From contig NC_090625.1 in assembly GCF_004359215.1 (NCBI RefSeq), forward strand, positions 1,854,622-1,864,793: DNA of 10,172 bases, read 5' to 3'. This document shows, piece after piece, positions 7,829 through 10,172 of the stretch. The position numbers and the translations under genes were made by a program. The DNA is from Bremia lactucae. Its lineage: Eukaryota > Oomycota > Peronosporomycetes > Peronosporales > Peronosporaceae. Below the pieces are notes generated by a model that saw only the letters and a list, made by a program, of their open reading frames with translations, did not search any database and had not been told where the DNA came from. How positions within the stretch are numbered: position 1 is the first letter of the stretch; each line of letters opens with the position of its first letter.

Positions 7829-8010
7829 CTAGCGTTTCTGGAGTGTCTCATACTCTCGTCGGAGCATCTCCTTAGCAACTAAAAGGGACAAGTTACCGTG
7901 AGCCTCAATGATTTTCATCATAGAATCATATTCGCGCGATAGACTTTCCAATAAAATCACTAGCCTTACATATTCGCTTGAATTATCTCCAACCGCTGAT
8001 AGGCGCAAAC
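7829..8010 (-). pseudogene. Copia-type gag fragment
   Basis: The - strand reads GDNSSEYVRLVILLESLSREY and then DSMMKIIEAHGNLSLLVAKE, MLRREYETLQKR, stop. This is the LL.SLP..YD / LT.EEVK..L core of Copia gag (UBN2/retrotran_gag type). It is cut upstream at 8010 by the LTR of C2, so the gag N-terminus should continue on the far side of C2 beyond the window. Between this stop and the protease (7560-7828) the reading is a Gly/Ser/Arg-rich linker with stops. Confidence 0.8.
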
Positions 8011-8542
8011 TGTAGGCGGGCACGTCGTAATGCGGCCACGCTCTACTTAGACACACACCCTAGCACAGCGAGGAAGCGGTTAAACCTGCTTCTCTTGCGT
8101 GCAGTGAGGTAGCTGTGGTGGGCGCACAAGCGACCTCACCCAACACACTAAGTACTCTGGTTAAGTGTCGTCACGAGAGCGGTAACCCGTCTCCTCGTGC
8201 GCACTCACCAAATAGGAAGTAGTTTTCAGACTGATTTATATTTAATAGAATTAAATACAAATACCTATTTTTACCAATAAAAAGTTATCTCTATATAAAA
8301 CATTTAATATGTATTGCGAGCGTATCCTTCTAGATACCTCGCGTAACGGATGACGCTGGGCGTCATCCCTCCTAATGTGAATGCACCCATGTGCATCCCA
8401 TCCACAAGGGTTGGTCACAAATGTGCACCAAACCCGAGTATTGGGTCTAATTACTATTATTTAGGAATTGACCATCCCCTTAAGTACACCAAATGTACTT
8501 AACGGGGACTGTGTAACATTTGGGCAACTTTAGCCCGTTACA
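8011..8542 (-). mobile_element. 3' LTR of Gypsy element C2
   Basis: This 532-base LTR is the inverted second copy of the C1 LTR. On the - strand it starts TGTAACGGGC and ends GCCCGCCTACA. It has one hairpin unit (8348-8368) where C1 has two, plus a one-base indel and scattered substitutions. It is inserted in Copia gag. The target-site duplication cannot be checked because the far end is out of view; the adjoining five bases are CAAAC (8006-8010). Confidence 0.85.
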
Positions 8543-8556
8543 CCATTCCCCTCTTT
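8543..8556 (-). other. Polypurine tract of element C2
   Basis: The - strand AAAGAGGGGAATGG abuts the LTR start at 8542 and is identical to that of C1. It shows that C2 is a - strand element with gag-pol to the right of the window. Confidence 0.8.
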
Positions 8557-8674
8557 AAGAACGAATTCACATTTTTAAATTCGACAAAGAGGAGAGAGGA
8601 ACTGCGAGCAGGTTAACGCGCCGCTAGTCCACTCGATCACTCTAGCGCACGTGTTTCCATACACGGCGCCCAAG

Positions 8675-10169
8675 ATGCCACCTAAAAGGGGCCACGTTGG
8701 TGGGTCGTCTGCGAAGACGCCCACCCAACCTCGCACTAAGCGCACGCGCCGCGTTAATTCGCCGGCCGCGTCTAATGCCTTAGTCGGAACGCCGACAGCC
8801 ACTGCGGCTGTCGCGTTAACAGGGCTAAAGAATCTATCCCACTTTAACAGTGAGGATGTTGATTCGTCGCTCATTGTTGACTACAATGAGTCGACACCGT
8901 GCCGTCACCTCATAGTAGTGATGCGAACAACGAGCTCATGAGGAATGATGATGCGGCATTATTGCCCATTCAAACTTCTCTCATGGCTCACAACATGGAG
9001 ACAGCATCATTTACGAATGCTGTCCCGTCGTCTGCGCTGAAAAGCACAGCGACAGGTAATGACAGCGCTGCCCATAAAGGCGCAGCCGCTTCTCCGTTGG
9101 GTATAACCACAACGCCTTGTGCTCAGACCATAATTCATAATGGTTCTGACATAGAGGATTCGGAGCCTAAAGCTCCGCCGACGACACGTGAACGTGCTCA
9201 GTCGGTGTCACAAGCCAGTCGTTTAGAACGTGGCTATGTGACGGGTGGCATTCCAAAGATGCCCCCTTCATCTAAATGGCCTCGTTTAGACGGGCCAAGA
9301 GCGTCGCTCCTAGAGCGCGCTCTTGTAGACGCACATAATTATTATGGCGTCTTTCAATCGTGGAGGGCTCAGGGAAAATTGCTGGGGCGTATTTTCCCGA
9401 TCCCGGTCGTGTTGCGTTCAAATGAAACTTTCGACCAATACGAGATGGAATTTCTGCGCCGCATTCAACCACATTCCGATGTGATGAAACAGCGGTCGCA
9501 GCGAATTAATTTCGCCCGTTTGCGTGTGAAAGAAATCATGGGTGGTACTGTACCCCCTGTTTCTTCTCACTACCCTGCTTCTGCTAGTCCATTTGAGACT
9601 AGCGAAGTGGCCTCAGCTGGTGCTCCTTTTCATAGGCAGCCACCAAGCCGGGCACATCAATACGTAGGGTATCGATCGGTTCCCAAGAGTCAAAATTGCG
9701 GGTAACCTTAACGTTTGACGAGGATCTGGTACCTTTGCCTTACGGAGGGCAAGCAACCTTTTAACAAGGAAGCGTTGATTCTTACCCGCATCCATCAGTG
9801 CAGGTGGCGCCCGATACGAGTGGCGATCTCGCCCACCTACTCGCGGCTGCCTTAACTTCGTCCGTTCAGTCGCATGCGTTAAACGCTGCTGAACGACGTA
9901 TTGCGGATCTCGAGGGTCAAGTCTCACGACTGACCTCGGATCTTGTTGATGTCCGAGCGAAGGCTCGTCAGGGTTATGAACGCCTGAAGACTCGCTTGGA
10001 CCTTTTCGAGCGGATAATGCTGAGGGATCCGCGTTACTCGCGTGATGTTCCTCGCTCTCCAAGTCCTGTTCGTGGTGGGAGATATCGATCCGATAGCTTT
10101 TCGCCTTCACCGTCCCCCTCACCCGAACGACGCTCGACTCACAGTCGGCGCCACCATCGGTCTCCTTAA
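8675..10169 (+). pseudogene. Element C2 antisense ORF with coiled coil and SR-rich tail
   Basis: This is the most complete antisense ORF in the window, about 495 codons. ATG 8675 (MPPKRGHVGG) starts about 130 bases inside the PPT. The first frame is open to 8941. A second, overlapping frame is open from 8890 to 9705 and includes a helical region (LLERALVDAHNYYGVFQSW, FDQYEMEFLRRI). A third frame takes over between 9636 and 9705 (LTFDEDLVPLPYGGQ), meets one TAA at 9762-9764, and runs to TAA 10167-10169. The last part has an Ala/Leu coiled coil (about 9840-10015, AAERRIADLEGQVSRLTSDL) and an Arg/Ser-rich tail (SPSPSPSPERRS). The SR-like tail suggests RNA or nucleic-acid contact, which is inference. 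No family is recognised. The first frame change is shared with C1. Confidence 0.6.
9655..9813 (-). pseudogene. Element C2 pol C-terminus: chromodomain remnant
   Basis: On the - strand, 9813-9739 reads RAPPALMDAGKNQRFLVKRL, the usual lead into a Gypsy integrase chromodomain. After a frameshift near 9735, the second half follows as KVTRNFDSWEPIDTLR to about 9660. The WEP motif is present, but the LVKW segment is not recognisable (reads SSSNVKV). Upstream (to 10122) is an open, low-complexity linker. It lies opposite the middle of the + strand antisense ORF. With the PPT and LTR at 8011-8556 it sets the order integrase - chromodomain - PPT - LTR on the - strand. Confidence 0.75.
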
Positions 10170-10172
10170 CCA

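Larger units (their letters stand above)
8011..9288. repeat. Right arm of a 1.3-kb inverted repeat (partner 1-1301)
   Basis: This stretch is the reverse complement of 1-1301 with scattered substitutions, the 22-base hairpin unit and a one-base indel as the length differences. The arms are two copies of element C in opposite orientation, LTR ends facing each other across about 6.7 kb. The match probably continues past the left window edge. Confidence 0.9.

Noticed and set aside
7621..7882. Two overlapping + strand ORFs with hydrophobic, Ser-rich readings.
   Set aside because: They are shadows of the Copia gag linker and zinc-knuckle region on the - strand.
1..9288. A single DNA transposon or foldback element with 1.3-kb terminal inverted repeats.
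   Set aside because: Each arm has an LTR with TG..CA ends next to a PPT, and the outer parts carry Gypsy antisense ORF and chromodomain sequence. The inner flanks are unrelated, so two retrotransposon copies explain the arms better.
8675..10169. Reading the + strand ORF of C2 as an ordinary gag behind a 5' LTR.
   Set aside because: No primer binding site follows the LTR on the + strand, whereas a PPT in the - direction abuts it and a - strand chromodomain lies opposite. The LTR is a 3' LTR of a - strand element.

Overview
The window is eukaryotic and almost entirely transposable-element sequence. It holds nested, decayed LTR retrotransposons of the chromodomain Ty3/Gypsy and Ty1/Copia types, plus one small remnant of an intron-containing host gene. 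The style of the Gypsy integrase C-terminus (GPY/F module, then a chromodomain), the short intron and the dense nesting suggest an oomycete such as Phytophthora or a downy mildew. That assignment is inference from family resemblance, not a search result.

Layout, left to right. (1) 1-1301 is the 3' end of a Gypsy element C1 on the + strand: an antisense ORF on the - strand, a polypurine tract (PPT) at 733-746 and an LTR at 747-1301. (2) C1 sits in the integrase gene of a second Gypsy family, A (+ strand). A's surviving integrase C-terminus and chromodomain fill 1302-2405, an antisense coiled-coil ORF runs on the - strand to about 3433, and A's PPT and LTR start at 3519 and 3531. (3) 3755-4310 carries AT-rich sequence and a remnant resembling the MIT-domain/linker region of a VPS4-type AAA ATPase, with an intron. 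(4) 4395-6539 is the 3' end of a third Gypsy family, B (- strand): LTR, PPT, an antisense ORF on the + strand and an intact-looking chromodomain on the - strand. (5) About 6545-8010 is a broken Copia gag-protease-integrase (- strand). (6) The Copia gag is cut by C2 (8011-10172, - strand), a second copy of family C facing the opposite way from C1. C1 and C2 therefore form a 1.3-kb inverted repeat around a 6.7-kb centre.

The main observation is a recurring architecture. In all three Gypsy families an ORF lies antisense to pol. It starts about 100-130 bases inside the PPT/LTR, runs toward pol, and carries or ends near a coiled coil that lies opposite the linker just upstream of the chromodomain. 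A second unusual signal is a very high density of short perfect inverted repeats (8-17 base arms) in the Gypsy LTRs and the A element, and almost none in the Copia piece.

No coding region appears fully intact; nearly all show frameshifts or stops. The window reads as heterochromatin-like repeat sequence. All coordinates of broken genes are approximate where frames shift.
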